From the NCBI GenBank assembly GCA_946550725.1, contig CAMNQX010000006.1, positions 1 through 64,000 on the forward strand: a DNA stretch of 64,000 nt, read 5' to 3'. Source of the DNA: an uncultured Clostridia bacterium. GTDB taxonomy: Bacteria; Bacillota; Clostridia; Oscillospirales; Oscillospiraceae. The notes under the pieces were generated by a model. That model was not told the DNA's origin. It worked only from the letters and a program-made list of their open reading frames with translations, and ran no database searches. Shown in pieces: positions 20,532 through 29,151 of this stretch; the first letter of the stretch is position 1, and each line of letters begins with the position of its first letter. A program made the position numbers and the translations under genes.

Positions 20532-21855
20532 GACTCCCAAATGGCAGGGGCAGTGCTCCGCCTGTGGCGCGTGGAATACCATCGTGGAGCAGCCGGAGGC
20601 TGTGACCCGCAAGTCCGCAGGCCCTCGCCGCGCTGCCGCCGGGGGCCTGGCCCGTAGCCGTCCCCAGCCCATCGGAGAGGTGGAGACCACCGACGAGCTG
20701 CGGTTTGAAACGGGTCTGGGCGAGCTGGACCGGGTGCTGGGCGGCGGCGCGGTGAAAGGCTCCCTGGTACTGGTGGGCGGCGCGCCGGGGATCGGCAAAT
20801 CCACCCTGATGCTGCAAATTTGTGACAGTCTGTGCCGCTTTGCCAACGTTTTGTATGTATCGGGCGAGGAGTCCCAGCGGCAGATCAAGCTGCGGGCCGA
20901 GCGTCTGAAGGTGCGGGGCGAGGGGCTGTACCTCCTCAGCGAGACCAACCTGGAGGACGTGATGGAGGCCGTTCAGGAGCTGAAGCCCGACGTGCTCATC
21001 GTGGACTCCATCCAGACCATGTACAACGGGGACACCACCTCCACCCCCGGCAGCGTGGGGCAGGTAAAGGAGTGTACCATGGCGCTGATGCAGCTGGCCA
21101 AGGGCCAGGGCGTCACCGTCTTCGTCATCGGCCACATCAACAAGGAAGGCTCTCTGGCCGGACCCAAGGTGCTGGAGCACATGGTGGACTGTGTGCTGTA
21201 CTTCGAGGGCGAGGAGCATATGTCCCACCGCATTTTGCGGGCGGCGAAAAACCGCTTCGGGGCCACCAACGAGATCGGCGTGTTCGACATGGGGGACCAC
21301 GGACTGACCGAGGTGCCCAACCCCTCCGAGGCGCTGCTCTCCGGCCGCCCCCAGGACACCCCGGGCACCTGCGTCACCTGCGTGATGGAGGGGGCGCGGC
21401 CCGTTCTGGCGGAGATCCAGGCGCTGGTGGTGCCCAGCGCCTACGGCAACGCCCGGCGCACCAGCAACGGGTTTGACTACAACCGGGCGGTGCTGCTGCT
21501 GGCGGTGCTGGAAAAGCGGGGCGGGCTGATGATCAACAGCTGCGACGCCTACCTGAACGTTATCGGCGGACTGTGGGTGGGGGAGCCGGCGGCGGACCTG
21601 GCCGCCGTGATCGCCCTGGCCTCCAGCTTCCGGGACAAGTGCGTTCCCGGCGACCTGGCCGCTGTGGGCGAGGTGGGCCTCACCGGGGAGCTTCGCTCGG
21701 TGAACTCCCTCTCCCAGCGGCTCTCCGAGGTGCGGCGGCTGGGCTTTACCAAGTGCCTCATCCCCGCCCAGAACCATGGAAAGATCGCCGCCCCGGAGGG
21801 GTTACAGCTCATCAAGGTGCGCAACATCCGGGAGGCACTGGCCGCCATCCTGTGA
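20482..21855 (+). CDS. radA: DNA repair protein RadA
   Basis: 457 residues, usual length. An N-terminal four-Cys zinc finger (C11, C14, C25, C28) leads into a RecA-like ATPase with Walker A GGAPGIGKST, the RadA-specific AAKNRFGATNEIGVF motif, and a Lon-protease-like C-terminal domain (about 290-457). RadA drives branch migration of recombination intermediates. AAGGAGAG precedes the ATG, which sits within the end of the cwlD-like gene. This start is required for the zinc finger. Confidence 0.96.
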   Translation: MSPKAKKVFYCTQCGNETPKWQGQCSACGAWNTIVEQPEAVTRKSAGPRRAAAGGLARSRPQPIGEVETTDELRFETGLGELDRVLGGGAVKGSLVLVGGAPGIGKSTLMLQICDSLCRFANVLYVSGEESQRQIKLRAERLKVRGEGLYLLSETNLEDVMEAVQELKPDVLIVDSIQTMYNGDTTSTPGSVGQVKECTMALMQLAKGQGVTVFVIGHINKEGSLAGPKVLEHMVDCVLYFEGEEHMSHRILRAAKNRFGATNEIGVFDMGDHGLTEVPNPSEALLSGRPQDTPGTCVTCVMEGARPVLAEIQALVVPSAYGNARRTSNGFDYNRAVLLLAVLEKRGGLMINSCDAYLNVIGGLWVGEPAADLAAVIALASSFRDKCVPGDLAAVGEVGLTGELRSVNSLSQRLSEVRRLGFTKCLIPAQNHGKIAAPEGLQLIKVRNIREALAAIL

Positions 21856-21981
21856 GGCTTTGGGCACATAGTTGACGCAGGGGTGCGCCCCGCTTGGTTC
21901 GCCGCTGGACATAGCCTTTTCCAGCGTGCAGTAGCCGTCGCGCTGATAGAGACAGTCCCCGGTGCACGGGATCAAACTCAT
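21802..21981 (-). CDS. Small Cys-rich protein of 59 residues
   Basis: A short minus-strand frame with four spaced Cys in the first 36 residues: C6-x3-C10-x7-C18 and C35. The opening MSLIPCTGDCLYQRDGYC resembles small clostridial proteins that databases label 'hydroxymyristoyl-ACP dehydratase' without functional support, and which probably bind a metal. The start at 21981 is preceded by GGTGGTGA. The 3' third overlaps the end of radA on the other strand by 54 bases; the last 15 residues are probably a non-conserved extension. Function unknown. Confidence 0.6.
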   Translation of the reverse strand: MSLIPCTGDCLYQRDGYCTLEKAMSSGEPSGAHPCVNYVPKASQDGGQCLPDVAHLDEL

Positions 21982-21990
21982 ACAAAATCA

Positions 21991-22028
21991 CCACCCGGCG
22001 GGTATTTTCCCCGCCGGGTGGCGTTTTT
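21991..22028 (+). terminator. Intrinsic terminator after radA
   Basis: A GC-rich stem of 12-13 bp (CCACCCGGCGGG with CCCGCCGGGTGG) is followed by GCGTTTTTAT on the plus strand. It lies 135 bases after the radA stop, beyond the small minus-strand gene. Confidence 0.75.
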
Positions 22029-22059
22029 ATGTTCCGGGGCCGGAGACGGAAAATTATAG

Positions 22060-22088
22060 GTGTCAAATCCATGGATATGGTGTATAAT
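22060..22088 (+). promoter_or_regulatory. Probable promoter of yfmF-yfmH-lgt-folD
   Basis: A perfect TATAAT (22083-22088) with a weak -35 box GTGTCA at 17 bases, 36 bases before the yfmF-like start. Confidence 0.5.
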
Positions 22089-22123
22089 ACTTTTTAACGA
22101 TGCATACGCAAAGGAGCGAGACC

Positions 22124-23431
22124 ATGAAGGTTACAGAGTTGCACGACCTGCCCGGCGTCGATCTGACTGTGGTGCAGACCGACAAGTTCAAAAGCGCCAT
22201 CCTGTCCGCCTCGTTTCTCGTCCCCCTGAAGAAGGAGACGGCGGCGGCCAACGCGTTGGTGCCCTATCTTCTGCGCCGGGGGACGGAAAAATATCCCACG
22301 ATGAGCGAGATCAGCGTCAAGCTGGAGGACCTGTATGGCGGGACCCTGGACCCGGCGGTGCGCAAGCGGGGGGAGACCCAGTGCGTGGGCCTGATCGGCA
22401 GCTTTTTGGATGATGCCTATGCCCTGGAGCCGGGCTCCAACCTGAAGGAGGCGGCGGCGCTGCTGGAGGAGATGCTCCTTCATCCCGTGACGGAAAACGG
22501 GAGCTTCCGGGATGAGTATGTGGCCGGCGAGCGGGACAAGCTGGTCCAGGCCATCCGCGCCCAGGTCAACGACAAGCGGCAGTACGCCCTGCTGCGGCTG
22601 CTGCAGGAGATGTGCCGGGATGAGCGCTACGGCGTGGACGCCCTGGGCAGCGAGGAGGCCATGGGGGCGGTGACCGCCCAGGCGGCCTGGGAAGCTTACC
22701 AAAACCTGCTGAAGCATGCCCGGCTCCATCTGTTCTACTGTGGGACGGCGAGCGCGGAAGAGGTGGAAAAGGCTCTGATGGGGCTGATGGAGGCGGTCAA
22801 CGCCCTCCAGGATGAGAAGGTAGAGACGCTGACCTGCGACGCGCATGATGCCCCCCAGCGGGGCGAGACGGTGGTGGAGGCCATGGATGTGGCCCAGGGG
22901 AAGCTGGCCCTGGGCTTCCGCACCGGCGGTGTGCGGCTGACGGAGGGCGACCGGGGGCCGTACGCCGCGCTGATGGTCATGAACGCACTCTACGGCGGCA
23001 CCGCCACCTCCAAACTCTTCATGAACGTGCGGGAGAAACTGTCCCTTTGCTACTATGCGTCCTCCGCCGTTGAGAGCCTGAAGGGCGTGATGGTGGTGTC
23101 CTCCGGGGTGGAGTTTGGCAACATGGACAAGGCCCAGCAGGAGATCCTGGACCAGCTGGAGGCCATTCGGAACGGCGACTTTACCGACGAGGAGCTGGAG
23201 AGCGCCCGTCAGGCGGTGGTGAACGTTTACAAAAGCGCCATCGACAGCTGTGCCCGCTTGGAGAGCCATGATCAAACCACGGCGGTGGGCGGCGTGCGGG
23301 TGTCTCTGCCCGAGCTGGCCCGGGAGGCGGAGCAGGTGACCCGTGACCAGGTGGCCGCCGTGGCGAGGAAGGTACAGCTGGACACGGTCTACCGCCTGGT
23401 GGGCAAGGAGGGACAGAACAATGGTCAATAA
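22124..23431 (+). CDS. yfmF: M16-type peptidase-like protein, YfmF family
   Basis: 435 residues from ATG 22124, which follows AAGGAG by seven bases; the upstream ATG at 22100 is rejected. The two-lobed insulinase-type fold is recognisable (FLVPLKKETAAANALVPYLLRRG, KLEDLYGG, and SKLFMNVREKLSLCYYASS in the second half), but the zinc motif HxxEH is absent, so it is probably the non-catalytic partner. It overlaps the yfmH-like gene, which has the zinc motif; together they would form a processing-peptidase-like heterodimer. In Bacillus, homologues are tied to modification of elongation factor P. Confidence 0.88.
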   Translation: MKVTELHDLPGVDLTVVQTDKFKSAILSASFLVPLKKETAAANALVPYLLRRGTEKYPTMSEISVKLEDLYGGTLDPAVRKRGETQCVGLIGSFLDDAYALEPGSNLKEAAALLEEMLLHPVTENGSFRDEYVAGERDKLVQAIRAQVNDKRQYALLRLLQEMCRDERYGVDALGSEEAMGAVTAQAAWEAYQNLLKHARLHLFYCGTASAEEVEKALMGLMEAVNALQDEKVETLTCDAHDAPQRGETVVEAMDVAQGKLALGFRTGGVRLTEGDRGPYAALMVMNALYGGTATSKLFMNVREKLSLCYYASSAVESLKGVMVVSSGVEFGNMDKAQQEILDQLEAIRNGDFTDEELESARQAVVNVYKSAIDSCARLESHDQTTAVGGVRVSLPELAREAEQVTRDQVAAVARKVQLDTVYRLVGKEGQNNGQ

Positions 23432-24698
23432 ACGCTATGAAAAGCTGGGGGAGAACGTATTTTACGGCGAGCTGCAGGGCGGCCTGCCCGTCTATGTGGA
23501 CGTCCGCCCCGGCTACGGCAAGCAGTTCGCTTTTTTCGCCACTCGCTATGGCGGGGTGGACATGAAGTTCCAAACCGCTGACGGCTGGCAGGACACCCCG
23601 GCGGGGGTGGCCCACTTTTTGGAGCATAAGCTCTTTGACACCAAGGACGGCAACGCCCTCCAAATCATGGCCGCCAACGGCGCGGACCCCAACGCCTTCA
23701 CCAGCTTTGGCATGACGGGTTACTTTTTCCAGTGTACCCGTGGCTTTGAGGAGAATCTGCGCACCCTTCTGGGCTTTGTGAGCGAGCCTTGGTTCACCCC
23801 TGAGAGCGTGGCCAAGGAGCAGGGCATCATCGGCCAGGAGATCGCCATGGGGGACGACGAGGCGGACACCGAGGTGTTCTACGACCTTTTGAAGTGTCTG
23901 TACGCCCACCACCCTGTGCGCACTCACATCGCCGGGACGGCGGCGTCCATCGCCCAGATCACGGACCAGACCCTCTACACCTGCCACGGGGCCTTTTATA
24001 ACCCGGGCAACATGGTGCTGACGGTGGTGGGGGATGTGGACCCGGAGCGGGTATTGGCTCTGGCCGGAGAGATCGTCACCGGTCAGGCCACCGGGAATCC
24101 CAAGCGGGACTACGGCGAGGCGGAGCCGAAGGAGGCCGTGACTCACGACAGCCGCCGGGCCATGGCGGTGGCGTCGCCCCTCTTCCAGCTGGGCTTCAAG
24201 ATCGCCCCTCCCGCCCGGGAAGAGCTGCTCAAGACCCGCCTGGTGGCAGAGCTGGCGGGGGACCTGCTGCTGGGGGAGTCCGGCGCGTTGTACGCCGAGC
24301 TTTACAACAGCGGACGGATCACCAAAAACTTCGCTTACGGCTTTGAGGACTACCCCGGCTGTGCCTTCTTCGCCCTGGGCGGGGAGAGCGACGACCCGGA
24401 AAGCGTGCGGGAACAGTTTTTCCGGGCCGCTAAGGAGATGGGGGAGAAGGGGTTCCGGGAGGAGGACTTCCGACGGCTGAAGCGGGCGGCTTACGGCGAC
24501 ATGGTGAGTCGGCTGGACTCCTTTGAGCACACCGCCATCGAGCTGGCCCAGGGACATCTGGACGGGGTGGATGTTCTGTCCTTCCCGGCCGTGTTCCAGA
24601 GCATCACCGTCCGCGATGTGCAGGACTTCATCGCCCAATGGTTTGTGCCCGCCCAGAGCGCGTTGGCGGTTATCACGCCGGGGGGTGGGGAGGCATGA
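23421..24698 (+). CDS. yfmH: M16-family zinc peptidase, YfmH family
   Basis: 425 residues from ATG 23421, inside the end of the preceding gene with AAGGAGG just upstream. The inverted zinc motif HFLEHKLF is intact, and the distal Glu region (EQGIIGQEIAMGDDEAD) follows. NPGNMVLTVVGDVDPE ends the N-terminal lobe, and the second lobe has the LYAELYNSGRITKNFAYGF block. It is the catalytic member of the pair with the upstream YfmF-like protein. It overlaps lgt by four bases. Confidence 0.9.
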   Translation: MVNKRYEKLGENVFYGELQGGLPVYVDVRPGYGKQFAFFATRYGGVDMKFQTADGWQDTPAGVAHFLEHKLFDTKDGNALQIMAANGADPNAFTSFGMTGYFFQCTRGFEENLRTLLGFVSEPWFTPESVAKEQGIIGQEIAMGDDEADTEVFYDLLKCLYAHHPVRTHIAGTAASIAQITDQTLYTCHGAFYNPGNMVLTVVGDVDPERVLALAGEIVTGQATGNPKRDYGEAEPKEAVTHDSRRAMAVASPLFQLGFKIAPPAREELLKTRLVAELAGDLLLGESGALYAELYNSGRITKNFAYGFEDYPGCAFFALGGESDDPESVREQFFRAAKEMGEKGFREEDFRRLKRAAYGDMVSRLDSFEHTAIELAQGHLDGVDVLSFPAVFQSITVRDVQDFIAQWFVPAQSALAVITPGGGEA

Positions 24699-25651
24699 GC
24701 ATCATCACCTTCCCCGGCCTTGGGCTGGAATTTCACCTGAACCGGGTGGCCTTTCATCTGTTGGGCCGCCCGGTGTACTGGTACGGGATCATTATTGCCG
24801 CCGGGTTTCTGCTGGCGGTGTGGTTTTGTATGCGCCGCGCCCCCAGATTCGGCATGACCGGGGACGACCTCATCGACATGCTGATCTTTGCCGTGCCCCT
24901 GGCCATCGTCGGCGCGCGGCTCTACTACATCATCTTTTATTACGACCTCTTCCAAACCGCCGACGGCTCCCCAGACTGGGGGGCCATGGTCCGTATCACC
25001 GACGGCGGGCTGGCCATCTACGGCGGGATCATCGCGGCGGTGGCCACGGTGATCGTGTTCTGCAGAGTCCGCAAGGCCAAGGTGGGGGCCTATCTGGACG
25101 TGGGGGCCTTTGGCCTGCTCATCGGGCAGGCGGTGGGCCGCTGGGGCAACTTCATGAACGCTGAGGCCTTCGGCAGCGAGACCACCCTCCCGTGGCGGAT
25201 GGGGGTCCAAGTGTGGAACGAGGCGTCCCAGACCTATGTCAGCTGCGGCGAGGTCCACCCCACGTTTTTGTATGAGAGCCTTTGGAACGTGGCAGGGCTG
25301 ATTCTGTTGCTGGTCATCGCAAAAAGGTGGCGGAAATACGACGGGCAGATCTTTACCACCTATGTGCTGTGGTACGGCCTGGGCCGGGCGTGGATCGAGG
25401 GTCTGCGCAGCGACAGCCTGTATTTCTTTGGCCTGGAGCTGTTTGGCGCGCCCATCCGCACCTCCCAGGTGCTGGCGGCGGTGTCCGCGGCAGTGGCGGC
25501 GGTGTTGCTGGTCTACCATTTGAAATTCAAAACACACGTCCCGGAGGAGTTGTACTGTAACCGGGTGAAGGAGGAAAACAACGATGACATGGATGGACGG
25601 GAAGGCCCTGGCGGCCAAGGAGAAGGGGTTGCTGAAGGAGAAGACCGCTAA
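24695..25651 (+). CDS. lgt: Prolipoprotein diacylglyceryl transferase
   Basis: 318 residues with seven predicted membrane helices. Lgt moves diacylglycerol from phosphatidylglycerol to the lipobox Cys of preproteins, the first step of lipoprotein maturation. Signature: VYWYGIIIAAGF at the start, IVGARLYYI, and GQAVGRWGNFMNAEAFG with the essential Arg-Asn region; HPTFLYESLWN and YGLGRAWIEGLR are also present. The last 30 residues are hydrophilic and Glu/Gly-rich and overlap folD by 68 bases in another frame. A client in this window is the solute-binding lipoprotein at 53876. Confidence 0.95.
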   Translation: MSIITFPGLGLEFHLNRVAFHLLGRPVYWYGIIIAAGFLLAVWFCMRRAPRFGMTGDDLIDMLIFAVPLAIVGARLYYIIFYYDLFQTADGSPDWGAMVRITDGGLAIYGGIIAAVATVIVFCRVRKAKVGAYLDVGAFGLLIGQAVGRWGNFMNAEAFGSETTLPWRMGVQVWNEASQTYVSCGEVHPTFLYESLWNVAGLILLLVIAKRWRKYDGQIFTTYVLWYGLGRAWIEGLRSDSLYFFGLELFGAPIRTSQVLAAVSAAVAAVLLVYHLKFKTHVPEELYCNRVKEENNDDMDGREGPGGQGEGVAEGEDR

Positions 25652-26435
25652 GCTGCCCCGGAAGCCGGGGCTGGCGGTGATCCTGGTGGGGGACGACCCC
25701 GCCAGCCGCACCTACGTCAACGGCAAACGCCGGGACTGTGAGGAGTGCGGCTTTTACAGCGAGGAATACACCATGCCCGCCGGGACCGAACAGGCGGACC
25801 TTCTGGCATTGATCGACGAGCTGAACGGCCGGGAGGACATCGACGGCATCCTGGTGCAGCTGCCCCTGCCAAACGGGCTGGACAGCCGCTGCCTGCTGGA
25901 CGCCATCCGCCCGGACAAGGACGTGGACTGCTTCCACCCGGTGAATGTGGGCAAGCTGTTCTCCGGGCAGACGGGGGGCTTTGTGCCCTGCACCCCCGGC
26001 GGGGTGATGGACCTGCTCCACGAGTACGGCATCACCGCCAAGGGGAAAAACTGCGTGGTGCTGGGCCGCTCCAACATCGTGGGCAAGCCTATGGCGGCGC
26101 TGCTGCTGGCGGAGGACGGGACGGTGACCGTCTGCCACTCCCGTACCCCTGATCTGGCGCAAAAATGCGCTACGGCGGACATTTTGGTGTCCGCCGTAGG
26201 CAAAACCGGTCTGGTGACCGGGGATATGGTGAAGGAGGGCGCGGTGGTGGTGGATGTGGCCATGAACCGCAACGCTGAGGGGAAGCTGTGCGGGGACGTG
26301 GACATGGAAACCGTGGCGCAAAAGGCCTCCTTCCTGACCCCTGTGCCCGGCGGTATCGGCCCCATGACCCGGGCGACCCTGATGTGCAATACATACCGGG
26401 CCGCCTGCCGCCATTTGAACGTCAGTCCTGATTGA
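25584..26435 (+). CDS. folD: Bifunctional methylenetetrahydrofolate dehydrogenase/cyclohydrolase
   Basis: 283 residues, standard FolD. It interconverts methylene-, methenyl- and formyl-tetrahydrofolate with NADP. Motifs: ASRTYVNGKRRDCEECG with the catalytic Tyr and Lys, ILVQLPLPNGLD, DVDCFHPVNVGKL, and in the Rossmann domain VVLGRSNIVGKPMAALL; PVPGGIGPMTRATLM ends the protein. The start overlaps the end of lgt; GTGAAGGAGG precedes ATG 25584. Its 3' end overlaps the convergent leuA end by 14 bases. Confidence 0.97.
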   Translation: MTWMDGKALAAKEKGLLKEKTAKLPRKPGLAVILVGDDPASRTYVNGKRRDCEECGFYSEEYTMPAGTEQADLLALIDELNGREDIDGILVQLPLPNGLDSRCLLDAIRPDKDVDCFHPVNVGKLFSGQTGGFVPCTPGGVMDLLHEYGITAKGKNCVVLGRSNIVGKPMAALLLAEDGTVTVCHSRTPDLAQKCATADILVSAVGKTGLVTGDMVKEGAVVVDVAMNRNAEGKLCGDVDMETVAQKASFLTPVPGGIGPMTRATLMCNTYRAACRHLNVSPD

Positions 26436-28089
26436 CGCTGCGGTTGATGGCGGACAGGATGCCCTTGAGAGGGGCGAGGTTGATGTTGGGGGAGACCCCT
26501 ACGCCGAACACGTCCTTGCCCGCCTGATCCTTCAGGTGAATGTAAGCCACCGCCAGGGAGTCGGAGCCTTTGGTGATGGCGTGCTCCTTGTAGTCCACGA
26601 AGGTGAACCGGTCCATCTTCTGGCCGTGGATGGCGGTGAAGAAGGCGTCGATGGGGCCGTTGCCGGTGCCGGAGACCTGGAACACCGTTTCCTTATGGCG
26701 CAGGGTGCCGGAGAAGGTGACGTGGCCGTTTTCGTCGCCGAAGCTGTGCGCCAGAAGCTCATAGGGGCGGGTGGCGTCGATGTAGTGGGTCTTGAACAGC
26801 TCCAGCACGTGCTCGGCGGGCAGCTCTTTACCCACCCGGTCGGTCTCCACCTGCACGATGTGGCCGAACTCGGGGTGCATGGCCTTGGGCAGGTCGTAGC
26901 CGAAGCTTTGGAGCACGAAGGCCGCGCCGCCCTTGCCCGACTGGGAGTTGATACGGATGATGGGTTCGTAATCCCGGCCCACGTCGGCGGGGTCGATGGG
27001 GAGGTAGGGGATCTCCCAGAAGGGGGAGTGGCTTTCCTTCATGTAGGCCACGCCCTTGCTGATGGCGTCCTGATGGGAGCCGGAGAAGGCGGTGAACACC
27101 AGGTCGCCAGCGTAGGGCTGGCGGGGGTCCACCTTCATTTTGGTGACCGTCTCATAGACGTGGCGCACGTCAGTGATATGGGAGAAGTCAAGGCCGCTGT
27201 CCACCCCCTGGGTGTGCATATTAAGAGCCAGGGTGACCAGATCCACGTTGCCGGTGCGCTCACCGTTGCCGAAGAGAGTAGCCTCCACCCGCTCCGCCCC
27301 CGCCAGCAGGCCAAGCTCCGCCGTAGCCACCCCGGTGCCCCGGTCGTTGTGTGGGTGGAGGGAGATGACGGCGCAGTCCCGTGAGGGCAGCTTGCGGATG
27401 AAATATTCGATCTCGTCGGCGAAGTAGTTGGGCAGGCAGTTTTCCACCGTAGTGGGCAGGTTCAAGATGACCTTGTTGTCCGGGGTGGAGCCGAGGGCCT
27501 CGATGACCGCCTGGCAGATGTCCACGGCGTTGTCCATCTCCGTGCCCATGAAGGACTCGGGGGAGTACTCGTAGCGCAGGTCCATCCCGGCGTTGATGGC
27601 GTCCTGAGACAGCTCGCGGATGAGATGGGCCGCGTCCACGGCGATCTTGGTCACCCCCGCCATGTCCGTGTGGAACACCACCTTGCGCTGGAGGGTGGAG
27701 GTGGAGTTGTAGAAGTGGAAGATGACGTGCTTGGCGCCCTCGATGGCCTCAAAGGTCTTTTTGATGAGATGCTCCCGGGCCTGGACCAGCACCTGGATGG
27801 TCACATCGTCGGGGATGTGGCCGCCGTCGATGAGGGCGCGGAGGAACTCATACTCCGTCTCCGAGGCGGAGGGGAAGCCCACCTCGATCTCCTTCACGCC
27901 AATGTCCACTAAGGTGTGGAACAGCTCCAGCTTTTCTTCCACGCTCATGGGGTCGATGAGGGCCTGGTTGCCGTCGCGCAGATCGACGCTGCACCACACC
28001 GGCGGCGCGGTGATGCGCTTGTTGGGCCAGGTGCGGTCGGGCAGGGAAATAGGCTCAAAAGGAATGTACTTCTCGCAGGACTTGTTCAT
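26422..28089 (-). CDS. leuA: 2-isopropylmalate synthase
   Basis: 555 residues, the long form of alpha-IPM synthase. It condenses acetyl-CoA with 2-oxoisovalerate in the first committed step to leucine. The TIM-barrel motifs are WCSVDLRDGNQAL (metal Asp and Arg), EIEVGFPSASETE, ISLHPHNDRGTG (metal His pair) and ATLFGNGERTGNVD. A C-terminal regulatory domain (about 430-555) should bind leucine. The start at 28089 follows AAGGAGG; an open frame continues upstream into the T-box leader and is not coding. No leuB/C/D genes are nearby. Confidence 0.95.
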   Translation of the reverse strand: MNKSCEKYIPFEPISLPDRTWPNKRITAPPVWCSVDLRDGNQALIDPMSVEEKLELFHTLVDIGVKEIEVGFPSASETEYEFLRALIDGGHIPDDVTIQVLVQAREHLIKKTFEAIEGAKHVIFHFYNSTSTLQRKVVFHTDMAGVTKIAVDAAHLIRELSQDAINAGMDLRYEYSPESFMGTEMDNAVDICQAVIEALGSTPDNKVILNLPTTVENCLPNYFADEIEYFIRKLPSRDCAVISLHPHNDRGTGVATAELGLLAGAERVEATLFGNGERTGNVDLVTLALNMHTQGVDSGLDFSHITDVRHVYETVTKMKVDPRQPYAGDLVFTAFSGSHQDAISKGVAYMKESHSPFWEIPYLPIDPADVGRDYEPIIRINSQSGKGGAAFVLQSFGYDLPKAMHPEFGHIVQVETDRVGKELPAEHVLELFKTHYIDATRPYELLAHSFGDENGHVTFSGTLRHKETVFQVSGTGNGPIDAFFTAIHGQKMDRFTFVDYKEHAITKGSDSLAVAYIHLKDQAGKDVFGVGVSPNINLAPLKGILSAINRSVNQD

Positions 28090-28388
28090 GGTGTGGGATC
28101 CCTCCTTGGAAGTGCGGCCGGGCAACAAAAATCCCCCGACCGATGATCGGTCAGGGGCGTTGTAACAACGCGGTACCACCCTGGTTCCGCTCCCGGTCAC
28201 CCGAGAGCGCTCGTCGGCTTCCAACAAAGCCTTGGAACGTAACGGTTCCTGCCGTCCTGCCCTAAGACCTGAAAAATCCTCAGACAAGCCGCTCAGGGGC
28301 CAGTTGTGACCCGCCGCCCACGCCGGTTTTCAGCAGCCACCGGCTCTCTGTGGAGGGTGAGACGGATCTTTTCCCCTTCCTCGCGTTT
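28090..28388 (-). promoter_or_regulatory. Leucine T-box leader of leuA
   Basis: The minus strand carries the T-box core AGGGTGGTACCGCG (28182-28169), followed by an intrinsic terminator (stem CCCCTGACCGAT with ATCGGTCGGGG, then ATTTTT, 28157-28127). Upstream, stem I elements AGAGAGCCGGTGG and GAAAACCGGC are visible. Aligning CAACTGGCCCCTGAG to the usual specifier loop gives CTG (28303-28301), a Leu codon. Uncharged tRNA-Leu should stabilise the antiterminator and allow leuA transcription. The specifier assignment is by eye. Confidence 0.88.
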
Positions 28389-28393
28389 TTATT

Positions 28394-28422
28394 AGTTTAG
28401 CGGACGAAAGCATTTTTGTCAA
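28394..28422 (-). promoter_or_regulatory. Promoter of the leuA T-box transcript
   Basis: Minus strand TTGACA (28422-28417), 17-base spacer, TAAACT (28399-28394). Confidence 0.8.
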
Positions 28423-28488
28423 CCCTTTTATAAGGGATCAAGGAAGGTTTATGTCAGGGTCAAAGAGCAAATTGGAGGAGGAAAAAGA

Positions 28489-28728
28489 ATGGGACGTGGG
28501 AAATGGGTGTGGAGGCTGCTTCTGCTTTTAGGCGCCTTTCCGTTCTTATTTGCCCTGGGCTACTGCGTGGTCAGCAGCTCGCTTGACGGCGGCGGGCCGC
28601 TGATGCACATGACGTTATGGGACTATCTGCTGTTTTACAGCTTTTTGTACTGGCCGACGTATGTGATCGGGGCTGTTTTGATCGTAGTAGCCGCTGTAAA
28701 GCTCAAAAAGAAGCATCGGGAGGTGTGA
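28489..28728 (+). CDS. Small two-helix membrane protein, unknown function
   Basis: 79 residues after a strong GGAGGAGG site. Two hydrophobic helices (about 7-28 and 45-70) are joined by a short polar loop, with a basic C-terminal tail KLKKKHREV. No family could be recognised. It lies three bases before ruvX and is probably co-transcribed with it, but this is not a usual ruvX partner. Confidence 0.7.
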   Translation: MGRGKWVWRLLLLLGAFPFLFALGYCVVSSSLDGGGPLMHMTLWDYLLFYSFLYWPTYVIGAVLIVVAAVKLKKKHREV

Positions 28729-28731
28729 CGG

Positions 28732-29151
28732 ATGAAGGTCATGGCAATCGATTACGGCGACGCGCGGACGGGGGTCGCCATCTCCGACGCCACAGGGCTG
28801 CTGGCGGGGTTCACCACGGTGGTCCACGGCTACCGGCAGGAGGCCGTGGCGCAGGAAATTGCCCGGCTGGGCAAAGCCCACGGCGCGGAGCGCATCGTGC
28901 TGGGCCTGCCCCGAAACATGGATGGCACCGAGGGGCCGCGGGCGGAGCTGTGCCGGGAATTTGGCGCGCTACTGAAGGAGGAGACGGGACTGGAGGTGGC
29001 CATGTGGGACGAGCGGCGCACCACCGTGGACGCCCACCGCATCCTCACCGAGACGGGCAACCGGGGCAAGAAGCGCAAGGAGAAGGTGGACGCGGTGGCG
29101 GCCACCCTGATCCTGGAGGGCTATTTGGGGTTTTTGCGCAGCAGCTCGTGA
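28732..29151 (+). CDS. ruvX: Putative pre-16S rRNA nuclease (RuvX/YqgF)
   Basis: 139 residues, RNase H fold. Conserved acidic sites: IDYGDARTGVAISD near the N-terminus, RIVLGLPRNMDGTEG in the middle, WDERRTTVDAHR and the final KVDAVAATLILEGYL. The family is needed for 16S 5' maturation and was earlier described as a Holliday junction resolvase. Its 3' end overlaps the convergent TSUP gene by 31 bases. Confidence 0.93.
   Translation: MKVMAIDYGDARTGVAISDATGLLAGFTTVVHGYRQEAVAQEIARLGKAHGAERIVLGLPRNMDGTEGPRAELCREFGALLKEETGLEVAMWDERRTTVDAHRILTETGNRGKKRKEKVDAVAATLILEGYLGFLRSSS

Noticed and set aside
28090-28287. N-terminal extension of LeuA
   Set aside because: It is the T-box leader with its antiterminator and terminator; the family starts at 28089.
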